A stretch of DNA of 29,521 bases from Rodentolepis nana (taxonomy: Eukaryota > Platyhelminthes > Cestoda > Cyclophyllidea > Hymenolepididae): assembly GCA_900617975.1 (NCBI GenBank), contig UZAE01000230.1, forward strand, positions 1 to 29,521. Reading direction: 5' to 3'. This document shows, in pieces, positions 1-11,069 of the stretch. Positions within the stretch are counted from its first letter, which is position 1. Each line of letters begins with the position of its first letter. A model generated the notes under the pieces. That model ran no database searches. It was not told the origin of the DNA and saw nothing but the letters and a program-made list of their open reading frames with translations. A program made the translations under genes and the position numbers.

Positions 1-2728
1 GGGGGGGGGGTTGGGGGTCGCTTGGGGGTGCTCTACTTAACTCCCCGAGACATCGAGCTACCCACTTTTCTTCCTAATTCTTTTAGCGATGTTGAAATTT
101 TCATTTTCCATTCCGAGTTCCACGCTGATTCAAAGACTTGTAATTGAGAGATAGACTCACTTAATCGTTGCTCCATGAAACTCGGAAACTTTGATAGAAA
201 TCTAATTGGCTTAATGCGTTTGATCGTGTATTCATAATTATAACTAGTTAATAAATTAGTGATTGTCTAATCAACCACTTGCCATAAATTAAAGTGAATA
301 TTTGAATGAAATATATGATTAGCACTAAAATTGAAGGATTAATAGCGATATGTCAAATCATTGCCATCAGAACGTCAAAGAATTCAATGGTTAGAAAGGA
401 TCATAGTTAAATAAGTGGTAAAATATGATTACTAATGGCGTTGTATAGTGTTTTCTTCGTTAGTAAGCGTAAAAATATATTGTTATTATTTGAAACAATC
501 CTGCATGGTTAAAAGGATCATAATCGATCATAGTCGCTGCTCATCCATCGAGATCATGCATTCATAATTCCACGTCAATGCTTCAATTCATAATCGTTCC
601 CACGTATGGCTACGCTTTCTCCATAGAACAATATCGCACTGCCATATTCGTTGATTTGTACTAATGCGTTTAATGTTGTGTTCACCTGAATATGACTTCC
701 CAAACCCCGTTAAATGGTAACATTTTCCGTAAGACTGTTGGGAACTGGCTTAACCTCAAGGACGCGTTCTCACTGAGGAATTCTCAGGCCTTAATTAGCT
801 GTTGTGAAATTAATTTATCTTCCACAGCTGTCTTTCATCCTGTGCGTAGTTAATTTATAGTTGGAGAATTAAGCCACTTTGGTAATTCTTAGATAATTGT
901 TGCCTAGGATCTTCCTGAAGCATTGATAGACATTCATGCACCACCATAGCGCTACCTTCAGACTGGCAGAACTATCTTCACTGTGATTTTCCCTCCCTCT
1001 ACTCAGACACTTCAGATTGAAATCCCGTTTCAGTGGGAGCATCGCACGTAGGAGCCAATTAATTGTGATTCAGGAATACTTAATAAAACATTAATTGTTT
1101 CTATTGTCCATAGTTGCCAATTTGTACGAAGATCAAGACACAGAGGCATTTGACTTTAGGTTAATCCGATCGAGGACAATCGTGTTCAATTGTTGTAAGC
1201 CTGATTCATTCAACCGAAGGGAAATGCATCTCTACACGTCTGGGCTAGAATCAGAGAAGTTAGAGAGCCTATATTTCAGGATTCTTCAGTCTCCAAGCTT
1301 AGTTATTTATTTGACAATTTTCACCAACTGACTCTTTTTCAAATTAGGCCATTAATTTCCTGACCTAAAGTGGTTTCGATTAAAGTGGAGGCTAAATTCG
1401 AGAATATGGTTGCCTAGAGTCCTAGACACACACACATACACACACACCACGAAGCTCCAGTACGGACCGCTTGTTGTGACCTCAAATGCATTCTGTCCTT
1501 CTCTTAGGTTAGAAAAATTGGTCACCCTTGTCCTTACGCGACTTCTTCCATCCTCTGCAAACTACAATCTACTCTTCACTTACACACTGTAAACTGACAC
1601 ACCTCAACTAATCTCCCAGTAATGCCCTGATATCGTGTATCACTTATAAGTTATCCTTAATCCTTTTATAACGCCCTCTTGATTTCAATTTAATGAAAAG
1701 CAATGAGTTCACATCACTATCTAATCATGATCACTATAATGGTCTAATTCATTTTAATGATTTCAACACGGCTTGACAGATCAGCGAAAAATATGTCTAC
1801 TACTATTCAAATAGTCAGATTTCTAATCAGGAAAACTAATGTTTTCATTTCAAAAGGAGCTATTTCCTCGATTCGCGTGCGTTGGCATGGCTATAATAAT
1901 TAAAGCCTGGCAAAATTTTTCTTTCTCCCAAAACGAACTATCTCTACTCACTCTTTTTTTTAAATTTCTATTGTAAAGTGGCTTGCAGTTTAGTTCAAAG
2001 TGAAAACCCAATACAAATGACTCATCACTTATACACTGAGAGAGTTAGTTTGCTTTCTGTTACCCCACTATTCGTCAGACTAATAAATACACCTGCCTAC
2101 ATAATTTCTTTAAGAGGAAAATGGAATTCAAATTTTAGACCTCTTAATGTATCAGTAATAGTCATTTAAGAAACTAGCTGGGTAATCCGACAAAAATACA
2201 ACCAGCAAAACGAAAATTCCGATATCAAAACAATCGTGAAATGTATTGGGAGTGCACTTCCTTTAAGTAGTTCACTTTGATGTTAAGTATGTATCCAAAT
2301 ATGGAAAAGGATGCTCAATTTTTACCAAAGAACATTTAAAATAGGTCCTTTTGTCAAATAACTATATAACGGCAATTAAATGAAAAAGCATAGACTTGAA
2401 GGTTAACATTCAAATAGAGATGCTAACTCTCATTTTCAATAGATGACCTATTGAGAAGAGCTTTCATAGACTCTAGCAGATTTCTGTCGCATAGGGTAAG
2501 ATTTTGTGTGCTCGAATAGACATCAGTACTTAGTTAAGTGAATTTCACATGATCCTTAATTAGGCTAATTATGCCAATTCACGTTTTAAAGCAGGCGTAA
2601 ATAATAACATTCATCAAAATTGGTCCTCATGAGAATTTTGTAAAGTCTGAATGATCGGTTTCAAGTTGAGCAATGCCTTCATGGTACTTACGACCAATGA
2701 ACCTTTTAAATCCTCCAGTGCCATCAAG
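1..2728. other. Intergenic, no supported gene
   Basis: Opens with ten G. Contains a short CA-rich run near 1426-1447. Open frames are all under 80 codons, mostly lack an ATG and show no family resemblance. Nothing else is seen. Confidence 0.6.
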
Positions 2729-3083
2729 CTCTTCCAGTTATTTATTTATTTCAATTGGCGGGCGTTTTGATAGTTATCGTTGGCCATTTAGTTGACTTCA
2801 GGCTTAACAGAGAGGAATGAACATCAAAGTGAAAAATAGTCGAGAGGGGGGGGGGAGGAACAGAAGAGTGTTTCAAAGATGTAAAAGAGACAGAAATAAA
2901 GGTAGCAAAAAGGTGAGATGAGTGGAGTGGAAGTAATCGAATATGATATACAGTGGGGTCATGATAGTTTAAAGTGAGAAGTCAACTGCCGAACAATAGA
3001 CTTTTTGCCTTATGAGTATACATTGCCAAGGTGCACCACGTGGAGGTAAGTCTATCGTACACCCCTCTCTCCCAGTTATTTAT
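2729..3083 (-). mobile_element. SINE-like retroposon, copy 1, with 17-bp target-site duplication
   Basis: The element (about 2746..3066) is flanked by CTCTTCCAGTTATTTAT (2729..2745) and CTCTCCCAGTTATTTAT (3067..3083), 16 of 17 identical. Shared landmarks with copy 2 are the (TTTA)n end, GGCGTTTTGAT, AGTTGACTTCAGGCTT, GAACAGAAGAGTGTTTCAAAGA, AATAGACTTTTT and a 28-base identical block at 3030..3057. It has gained a run of G at about 2847..2856 relative to copy 2. The small open frames here (2982..3173 minus, 3012..3194 plus) are shadows of the repeat. It lies between genes. Confidence 0.78.
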
Positions 3084-4897
3084 ATCCTCCAGCAATGTAC
3101 TATGGCTCTTCCAACCGTTTACTACTATCCTACAACTGACATTCTGGAGAAAGAGGAGTCCCCATTTCATCACTATAAAATGAGTACCGTTTAGACATCT
3201 TTCTTACACTTCTGTTAATGAAAATAATGCTTGTTGCAACCTCTTTACTGTTGGTGTGGTGAATATTCGTGAAAATTTAAGGCAAACAGTTTACAGAACC
3301 GTTAGGGGCTGATACTAGTGACCTCCACCAATTTATGATGAAAATTTTAGCATTAAGCAGTAGCCATTGAATTAACATTTCATAAATCCAAATCGAAGTA
3401 ATATTAGCTGTAAGTCTTTTACAAATAATATATTTATTTGCAGATATTTACGTTTTAAGCATCAGTTGAAAAAGAATCAAAAGAGCCCCCCCCCCAATTT
3501 ATGGCCATTACTAGGCCAATCGGATAAGCCAAGTTCATGGCATAAACACTCATGAAAGGCTGTGTTCATAAAAAATGTATAAAACTAGATCAAATAACAA
3601 CTTGTTTACATGGAAAAAATCCCCCCTCCATTTATGTACTTAAACCTCACATTCAGTCAATTTACACGCATAGTTATGGCAATATGTAAACCAGGAACGC
3701 AAATGAAATAAATGACAAGGTGATAAGATAAATACTACACAAATCCCACTTAACTAGGCAAGCAAAAAACTGTTTAAACTAACTTCCTGCGGATTTTAAA
3801 TAAGTGTTTGGAAAGAAGGCGAAAGTTTAGGAATTTTACAAATAGGAGAAATTATGTACATAAACCCCCCGCGAATACAACCCCATTCCGTAAGAAATTG
3901 ACATAAGAATTAATCATTGCAGCCTAGCAAACCCCTCTGTCAAGCTGGTAGGTCCAATGGCAAATATGAAAAAAATTGTGAATGTAAAATTGAATGAAAC
4001 CATATAAAAAATTTATTCACCTTTTTGAAGATGCCAAAAAAAGATGATGGTCAGTCGCCGAATCGAGAGAAAAGAAAATACTATTCACCGGTTGATCTCG
4101 AAACTCAAATGAAGCGTAGGGTTCCCCTAACTGCCACCCGCCCCCCCCCCTCCCCCTCCCCGCGATTCCCAAAGAAATGTGACTATGTACTTATGCATTC
4201 CTACAAGAAACAAAGTGGTGAAACATTTAGCAAAACCATTAAAAATAAATTAACTTAAAGTATTCAATAGCAAACCGAAAGAGTTAATTGAACAGTACTA
4301 GCTATCACGTGTTCATACATCTCAAATTTACCAATTTTTTCTTCACCTGACAGCATAAAAATGTAAATCTAAGCAACGCCCAAAAATGCACATTTGTTGT
4401 GGTTTTTGGAATGCTGAAGATGTATTCGCATGTGACGTCTTGCAAAAGTATGCCACCATCTGAATAGAGAGAAGTGCGGTTCTTGAGCTTGTGACATCTC
4501 GCTCATAAGATAGCACAACGGTGCTCATTTTCGATCATAAGTAAAAAAATCACACCGATTCTCGAATTTAGTACCAATTTCCACAGCCAGGTTTTCCGAT
4601 AGCAAATTTACGTTAAAAAAGAAAAAGATGGAATAACGTTTAATGATAATGGAAACAACAAAATATCACAAAAACAATTCTTCATCTTATATTAAAATAT
4701 GTATACACATTTCAATAATAAGTACTCTAGAAATGATAAAGAGATACGAGAGTTTGTAAAAAAGATATATGAAAAATGATACTATCCGTTTAAGGGCCAA
4801 TATTCAAGTAACTATGTAGGAAGTTCACTAGAAGCTCTATTGAGTTTTTTTTATGATTTTCCTGATTTTGTAATTTTCTTCAATGTTGTCTATGGTT
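3084..4897. other. Downstream flank of GLTP gene, no supported gene
   Basis: Holds C tracts at 3486..3495 and about 4140-4160. A plus-strand frame at 4025..4258 starts with ATG in a basic, charged segment (KRKYYSPVDLETQMKR) but then runs into the C tract; it is not supported as a gene. The nearest part to 4897 is presumably the GLTP 3' untranslated region. Confidence 0.55.
4639..4644 (-). terminator. Possible poly(A) signal of the GLTP gene
   Basis: ATTAAA, the commonest variant hexamer, lies on the minus strand about 250 bases after the GLTP stop. A canonical AATAAA on the same strand lies at 4012..4017, about 880 bases after the stop. Which, if either, is used cannot be read from the sequence. 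Confidence 0.2.
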
Positions 4898-4987
4898 TCA
4901 CGAAACATTGTATTCAACCAGCAACATTTGGATGGGTCTGAGAACTTGTCCATATGCTTGTAAGAAATCATGCATCGCTAGTATAAC
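4898..4987 (-). CDS. GLTP exon 5 (C-terminal helix and stop)
   Basis: A pyrimidine-rich acceptor (TTCCTTTAG) about 1.3 kb downstream opens a 29-codon exon in the required phase, ending with TGA at 4900..4898. It reads VILAMHDFLQAYGQVL and then RPIQMLLVEYNVS, matching the last GLTP helix (FLVNYTATIDVIYEMY) and its closing Asn-Tyr-Lys-Val, where the Tyr contacts the lipid amide region. Matching phase, length and sequence together make this join convincing although the intron is long. Confidence 0.8.
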   Translation of the reverse strand, partial: VILAMHDFLQAYGQVLRPIQMLLVEYNVS

Positions 4988-7016
4988 CTAAAGGAAAGCA
5001 TTTATCTTTAAAAATGGCAAGCAAACCTAAATTTTATAAGTTTTAAATGGAAAATGGGTGTGTGTGTGTGTGTGCGATCTCCATAAACACAACAACAACA
5101 ACGCGCAATTTCAGTTAAGTATTAAAGTTATAGTAAAAAAAGAAACAATACGAGTCGAAGAAAAGCTGAATATATCCTGGGGCTAACGTAACCGCTTGAG
5201 TGCAGTTGTTCGAGTGTCCACACAGTGACAAAATTAGGCAATTTCGAGTAAACAATGATAAAGTGAAAGAACCTAGTGGAAACCATAGCCACTATGAGCC
5301 AAACTGAAAGATCAGCTATGATTTTGCTCCAATACCTAAGGCTGAGATCCTTCGATATAAAAGGGAGTTGGCGAATATAACTCTTACAAACAAGTAGACC
5401 ATCTAAAGCAGGTAAGGTAATAATTCCACTTTTTTACCAATATAGAAAAAAAATCGCCATCATGACAGTAGCAATGACTATGAAATGAGATCATAGTCAT
5501 AAAGTTAAAAAAATCCTAGCTCTCTTATTAAATTGGCAATATCTCTTTGTTCCCTAACTGAAGTACTTAAAATAAATAGGAAGGGATAATTTAAAGAAAA
5601 TCAGAACGAAAAACATAGTAACGAATGAAGATAAGAAAATAAAATAGATACCCATGGCACAATAAATGTTAAATCCAAAAGTCCCACGATAATAACCATC
5701 AAATCGTTCATGCCTACTATATTCATCAACGTTTTATAAAATGACCGTTTAATTAAAAGTAAATTGATATCAAAAAGTAGTTATAATCTCGAAGGAAATA
5801 GAGAAGGCTTGTGTCATTCTATTGACAATTGGTAACCTGTCAGTTAATTACTCTTAAAATAGAAGATGTTTTACGTCTGGAAAAGCACACAAAAATGTGA
5901 ATATAAGAAATTTTTAAGCATAATGAAAATAAATGGACTGCATGATAACTCCCGATTTCAATTCTAAAACTTAGCCTTCAGGTAAATTAGGTAAAAATTA
6001 AATAAAGAAAGTCTATACAGACTCAACTATCTTAATTTGAAAAGGCGATCATAAGTCATAAAAGTAAATAAAGAGATAATATAAAATTGCAAAAGATTAA
6101 ACCCTCTAAAATGGAGAAGAAAATAGATAAAAATAACTAAAGTACACTTTTCCTCTCCTTTTAAAACGAACGACCGAAATATGTGAGGGCATCTTTTAAA
6201 CATTAATATAAAGAAAAAATGCATTTTAAGCATTCTAAAAGTTGTTCAATTCAGCAACATAAACATAAAAACCAATTACCTTTTCATTCATGTTTGGCTT
6301 GTTATAGGCTAAATTTAGCAGGAAAGTGTTGGTATCGGGGAAAATTCTTAATCCGCCCTAAAAAACAAAATATTCTTCCAAACATATCTGCATAGAAAAC
6401 AGGAAAAAAAAAACAAATGTTTATCGAAAAATGTCATAAAGGAGGTTGTATAGAAAAAACTCACGGAAAAAAGTAAAGCCATGACTCTGCTATGATAAGG
6501 TTTCAAAGTGCGTTCGTAAGCAATCCTAACAAGATTCGACATTTTTTCATCTGGGCACTTCAGGAACTCAACCATTGATTCCAATATTAAATCAACTGTC
6601 CGAGATAGCCACAAAATGCCAACAGAGCCGGAACTATCCCTTTTGGCGATACCTGTCTCCTGTTCCTTGGCAAGCATTTCATCAATCGTACAAACATTTA
6701 AACGTTCACATGCATTTCTAACTTTCTATACGGAAAAAGCAAAGTAAATGAGCTTATAATTATCAAATCGAATAGTTAAAAAGACCTATTGAACGCAGTA
6801 GCTTACATGCATGTTGCCGCTGACATCACTTTTAACAGGAAAAAGTGCAGCGCCTTGCATATCTATATATTCACATTAGCAACTAAATAAGAACATACCG
6901 CAAAATACAATAATATTGTGCATGAAATCCAGCAAATTATTTACATCTAGAATATCAATTCCATTGGGTTCTTTGGGAAACCGATCAAAGAACGTAGCAC
7001 CCTCTTCAGTAGCCAT
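4898..7016 (-). CDS. Glycolipid transfer protein (GLTP domain), complete five-exon gene
   Basis: Exons 7016..6899, 6862..6807, 6725..6465, 6357..6280 and 4987..4898 join to one 603-base frame, 200 residues, close to human GLTP (209). The GLTP fold is a two-layer all-alpha sandwich that carries a sphingolipid between membranes in the cytosol. Key residues line up with human GLTP: Asp52, Asn56 and Lys59 (human D48, N52, K55) in PVKSDVSGN-MHK, Trp97 (W96) in ILWLSR, His136 (H140) in KPYHSR, and Tyr197 near the C-terminus (Y207). Trp97 is the residue that stacks on the sugar in GLTP and FAPP2; ceramide-1-phosphate carriers (CPTP) have Arg there, so a glycolipid rather than a phosphoceramide ligand is inferred. 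There is no signal peptide, membrane segment or PH domain. The ATG at 7016 is the first in frame after an upstream splice acceptor. The lipid carried is unknown. Confidence 0.88.
5057..5074. repeat. Short (TG)n microsatellite
   Basis: About eight TG units within the long last intron of the GLTP gene. Confidence 0.85.
6280..6357 (-). CDS. GLTP exon 4
   Basis: It has 26 codons, phase 0 on both sides, after a T-rich acceptor (TTTTTTAG) and before a GTAATT donor. The product GGLRIFPDTNTFLLNL followed by AYNKPNMNEK corresponds to the GLTP stretch that follows the His helix (AALYAAPYKSDFLKAL). It is too short to stand out as an open frame and was found by following the family alignment. Confidence 0.82.
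6465..6725 (-). CDS. GLTP exon 3 (central helices)
   Basis: It has 87 codons between a TATAG acceptor and a GTGAGT donor, phase 0 on both sides. It starts with the conserved Lys59 and contains ILWLSRTVDLILESMVEF (Trp97) and NLVRIAYERTLKPYHSR (His136), which match GLTP regions ALMWLKRG and AYEMALKKYHGW. This exon is the strongest evidence for the family call. Confidence 0.93.
6807..6862 (-). CDS. GLTP exon 2 (first part of headgroup site)
   Basis: It encodes DMQGAALFPVKSDVSGNMH, with the conserved Asp and Asn of the headgroup site. The acceptor chosen is ATATAG at 6864..6863, which makes the preceding intron 36 nt. A second AG nine bases downstream (6855..6854) keeps the frame and would drop Asp-Met-Gln. 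The upstream site is preferred because the extra three residues restore the spacing to human GLTP and FAPP2. The donor is GTAAGC at 6806..6801. Confidence 0.82.
6899..7016 (-). CDS. GLTP exon 1 (N-terminus)
   Basis: ATG at 7016..7014 in a good context (GAG before ATGGC) opens 39 codons plus one base, ending at a GTATGT donor (6898..6893). It reads MATEEGATFFDRF, then IDILDVNNLLDFMHNII, matching the first GLTP helix (consensus around ETGPFLEAVSHL). No longer in-frame start is needed. Confidence 0.82.
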
Positions 7017-7028
7017 CTCGACCCTCCT
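7017..7028 (-). promoter_or_regulatory. 3' splice site just before the GLTP start codon
   Basis: On the minus strand a run TTTTCTCTTACAG ends about 10 bases before the ATG. This is a strong acceptor. It implies either a 5' untranslated exon further up or spliced-leader trans-splicing, which flatworms and some other invertebrates use. No spliced-leader gene is visible in the window. Confidence 0.45.
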
Positions 7029-10000
7029 GTAAGAGAAAACTAACCCGAACGAAACAACCGAAAAAGCGCCTAGTGTTATAATGTGTAAAACAAATTAAGG
7101 TTGCCTAATAAAGTAAATTAATTAGATATAAATCATTTCAAATCTTTAATTTATATTTAATTGTGTTGAATTAAACATGTTTTAATTAATTTGCATCAAC
7201 TATTTTCTTCAATTAATTTATAGTGTATTTTTATCTAGGCATTATATATGTATTATAACTCTTAAAAACTCCGTTTAGTTTATTTTGTTTTAGTATCGAA
7301 AGCATTATTAGACTATCATTGATGTTTCGACATAGGGACCTATTAGTGCCTATTTTTGAGTAAAGGAATTCCTTAAATCAAACTCTAATGAACTAACCAT
7401 CTTTTCAGTTTTATTAAGAATGAATTTATACCTACTCAGTTAAACAGAGGTTTGATGATTTTAACCTGCATAATTTACTGCGCATTTTGCTCATTTTTGA
7501 AAAAGTTCACAAAATTTCTAATATACACAGCATTTGACGAATCTGTGACACACAATGACAGCTTGGCAATAAGTTGAGCCTAACTCACCATTAATCGATC
7601 AAAAGTAACCAAGATCGTTTAAAAATGGAAACTTTATGAACTCTAGGAGACCTATTTGCCATTAGTAAAGTGAAAGGAAGAAATTTATATAGTTAAGATC
7701 AAGGGACTATAATAGCATGGCATGAAGAAATTGGACTGAGTGAGACATTGTGTTATCGTTTGAGTAACATAAGAATTGATTGAAGTGTCAAAGTAAGCGC
7801 AATCGTCAAAGTATTATTTTACCATATGTTGGCAGGTTTCAACAAACTCCGTAGGCATGAAATATATCATAAATTTAGGAGATTAAGACTTCTTATTTAA
7901 ATTAAGGGAATTTTCTACCGATTACTTTTGATAATATATAAAAGTAGATATTTCCCACTACAACACAAATTAGATCAGAGAACTGGAACTAGGAGGTAGA
8001 AGCTTTTTTTCTATTTGGCTTTAATCTGTTTTATTTAAAAGCCACATTTTTCTTCCGTAGGAGTCCCCACAACTGCCTCTTAATTTTGCATTACAATATG
8101 GCAATATTAAATAAACAATCTAAATTATATAAAATGACTAACAAAAACATTGACTTTGTTAATTATCCATCATCAAGAATATTTTTACGATCAAATTACT
8201 CACTTACTTCCCAGTTTCGTGAAATTTCATTTGCAAACAAGTGCTCTCTTAGAAAAGAAACAAATGAACGTTTTCTCCAACGCGTTATCAGATTCTCGTC
8301 TAGCGAAGCAACAACATCAAGAAAGTTATGAGCGCATATATTTTTTAAGAGAAAATTGAGTTTGCTTCACCTAATTTGACCCACTGCAATGAAATTATTC
8401 AATAGAGAAGTGAATTAGAGGCAAATTGTGGAACTAATTTTCAACTCCAGTAATTAACGGTTCGGTGTGTTATTAATTAAGATAAACTGAGTTGAGACCA
8501 ATCTATAAACTCATTAAGAAGCAATGTTTAAATCAGTATCCATTCAAGAAAATTAAAAGACATTGATTTGGGACAGCTATATTTTCTCACAAGTTGTTAA
8601 TGAATTTAGTAGCAATTTTGGTTCATACTACTAATGCACTATTCACAATGGATGAAGATGACCAGAAACACCGTCCGCATTTAGAGAAATTTAAAATTAT
8701 TAACACCACTTCTGAATAAAGATGCTTCACGAATATATGGGTCTTCTTCATGCTTCCATTTAACACGAATTGACTACGAAGCATTTATACATAAGCAACA
8801 AATTGTTTTATTATTTAATTACTAATAAGCGCATTATCCATGGCAAAGTAAACTAAATTTCATGTCTTGATGTATGCAGCAGTTGAGTTGGAGTTGGACT
8901 GTCAAGAAGATGTTGGCAATGACTTCAGGACCTTACGATTTTAACATTATTTGATGTCTTTCTCTTTCCATACAAGAGTCACGGTTAACTGGTTACAATT
9001 CCATTATTCAAATTTCATGTTTAATATGTTCAATGCCTTGAGGATAGTTGATGTGATTAAGTGATTTGATGTGTCACTTCGATTAATTTGTGGCAAACTG
9101 CTTTCAAGAGCAGGGCAAAGAGAGGAATATAAGTGACTCAGCGAGAACACGAATAGCGTTAACTGAGGGTATTGGAAAATTCTTAACGGAAGATTATTTT
9201 GCCGTTATAATAATAGCCTTTTTTATGATATCCTAGTTATCTAGTGCGATACTATTAATTCTATTTGCAATCTCTAAGTATTTTATGCCTTACCCTATCG
9301 CGGCTTTAAGTGCTTCCACAGTCGAATGAGACAAAGTTGTTGTTCCCTGGCGTAAGCCTCATTCTACCCATTCTCTCCTGTAATTATGTAATCCATTTTT
9401 CCCCTAACGCTTCCAATTTGCTCGAGCATGTTTTAGCACCATCCCCACTCAACTGTTTAACTGCGCATAATATTATGCAATTTTATGTGATATTAAAAGT
9501 CATATTCCTTTTATAAGAAGATGGGCTGAACGCAATGTAAAAGTACCATAATCCCCATATTACTCTCTTTCATTTTTATATGTTCATTGAAGTTTTATCT
9601 ACTGACGATTGCGTATGCTTAATAAGTGGTGGTGTACGTGTTGTTTACTAAGGTTCCTTCAAGTTCTCATGGCATATGCATTCGTTTCCAAGTCCAAAGT
9701 ATTTCGATATATCCAACTTTGTGGAATTGCAAGACACCTACTTTTGTTTACTCAAAAGAGAAGAACAAAAAGAAGTCGCAATATAAGAACCTGCTCTTAA
9801 AGTTAGATATAATAAAAGACGTTAGTGTTGTATTTCAGGAAATAGCTGAAACTAAATACATGGCCACCTACGCTTCATTACTTAGCTAACTACACAAATT
9901 TGAGAATGTCTCTCAAGGATATAGAAAAATTGCGATAGCCATTAGAACAATAGCCTCTTGGGATGCGTGTTTCATGCCAATCGTTAATGGATGAAGTTGT

Positions 10001-11037
10001 TTCTGGATTGTTCGCATTTATTATTTATATAGTTTTGAAAAAACAGCAACCAGAGCCACTGGAATTATATTAAATAATGGGACCACTTATTATTACTTAA
10101 GTGCTTCTCTCGCGTAATCGATGCCTCTTATTTCAAATTTAACTAAGTTTTAGAGGAAATTCTGTGAGTAAAGTTGTGACAATGTTAATAACGACTGAGT
10201 TTTTTTCTGATACTCTGCAGATGCTCGATAGCTATTGATAGTTTGCTACTGACTCAAGGAAATAGTGAGGCGATGAATTATTTTTTCAGGATAGCATGTT
10301 TCAATAAGAATATTTACGTAACGTTGATACTTGATGCTTAACTTACTACCGAACAAAAAGGGTCGTATCTGATGAGCTGTCATTACGCTCGGATCATCGG
10401 TAACTTTGAGGTATGAATTATTCATCCAAGGCTAAATCCCCCCCCCCCCCCTCCCTCCCTCTGACGAATGCACGTTGATTCTGATAGCCTTTATTTTGAG
10501 CCAAAGGTAATGACAACCCTACCCTTTTCGTACCAATCACATTCTTAATAATCTAAGTGGGTCTAGGCTGTTATACTTTATATTTCCATCCTATCAACGA
10601 CCAAGTCATCAACCATCATAGAAGTTTCACCGTCGTCTAGATCCCACTCCTTACAATCCCATGCGCCTGCGATTGATATATATTCTAGGTAGATGCATCT
10701 CTATTTCTACTTGATCAGACTCTATCCTTTTTTATAAATTAATTACGATGAAATTTTTCGAAACCAGATGACAATGAAATATAAAGTTTTCAGGCCAAAA
10801 TTCAACTCCCTCCCAAATCGAAATAAGCATCTTACAATTAATGCGTGATTTATTTGTTTTGAAATTTCACGATGGTTTAACTTAGTAACTAGGCCTACTA
10901 GACATTTCATAAAATTCTTTCTAAAATATTCTTTGATTTCCTATTGGCCGGTGTTTAGTCAATCAATCAGTTCGAGTTCATTTCAAAAATAGAACTAGGC
11001 GTTTTTAGTGAAGATCTGTTCATATTTTACATCTTTT
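7029..11037. other. Intergenic region between protocadherin and GLTP genes
   Basis: About 4 kb of AT-rich sequence. Open frames at 8086..8359, 9310..9516 and 9609..9889 (plus strand) are short, overlapping in different frames and without recognisable domains. It should hold the GLTP promoter, but no distinct core element could be picked out beyond common AT-rich motifs. Confidence 0.6.
10438..10462. repeat. C-rich homopolymer tract
   Basis: Thirteen or more C followed by CTCC repeats, in intergenic DNA about 600 bases beyond the protocadherin stop codon. Confidence 0.9.
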
Positions 11038-11043
11038 ACAAGC

Positions 11044-11049
11044 TTTATT
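11044..11049 (-). terminator. Candidate poly(A) signal of the protocadherin gene
   Basis: AATAAA reads on the minus strand 20 bases after the protocadherin stop codon and is followed by an A- and GT-containing stretch. This would mean a very short 3' untranslated region. A second AATAAA on the same strand lies about 200 bases further on (near 10849..10854). Such hexamers are frequent by chance in AT-rich DNA, so either site, or another, may be used. Confidence 0.35.
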
Positions 11050-11069
11050 TTAGGATTATTCCCACCGCT

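Noticed and set aside
2996..3060. Hammerhead ribozyme, U1 snRNA or tRNA head in the retroposon
   Set aside because: ACTTACCT resembles the 5' end of U1 and the stem recalls a tRNA acceptor, but the hammerhead core (CUGAUGA...GAAA), the rest of U1 and a convincing B box are all absent.
2982..3194. Overlapping open frames on both strands
   Set aside because: They lie within the retroposon copy and have no counterpart frame preserved in copy 2.
5350..5365. TATA-like motif ATATAAAAGGG on the plus strand
   Set aside because: It lies in the last GLTP intron with no transcript-like feature after it; such motifs are common in this base composition.
6027..6233. Minus-strand frame within the last GLTP intron
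   Set aside because: I considered it as the C-terminal GLTP exon; it has no match, whereas 4987..4898 matches in sequence, phase and length.
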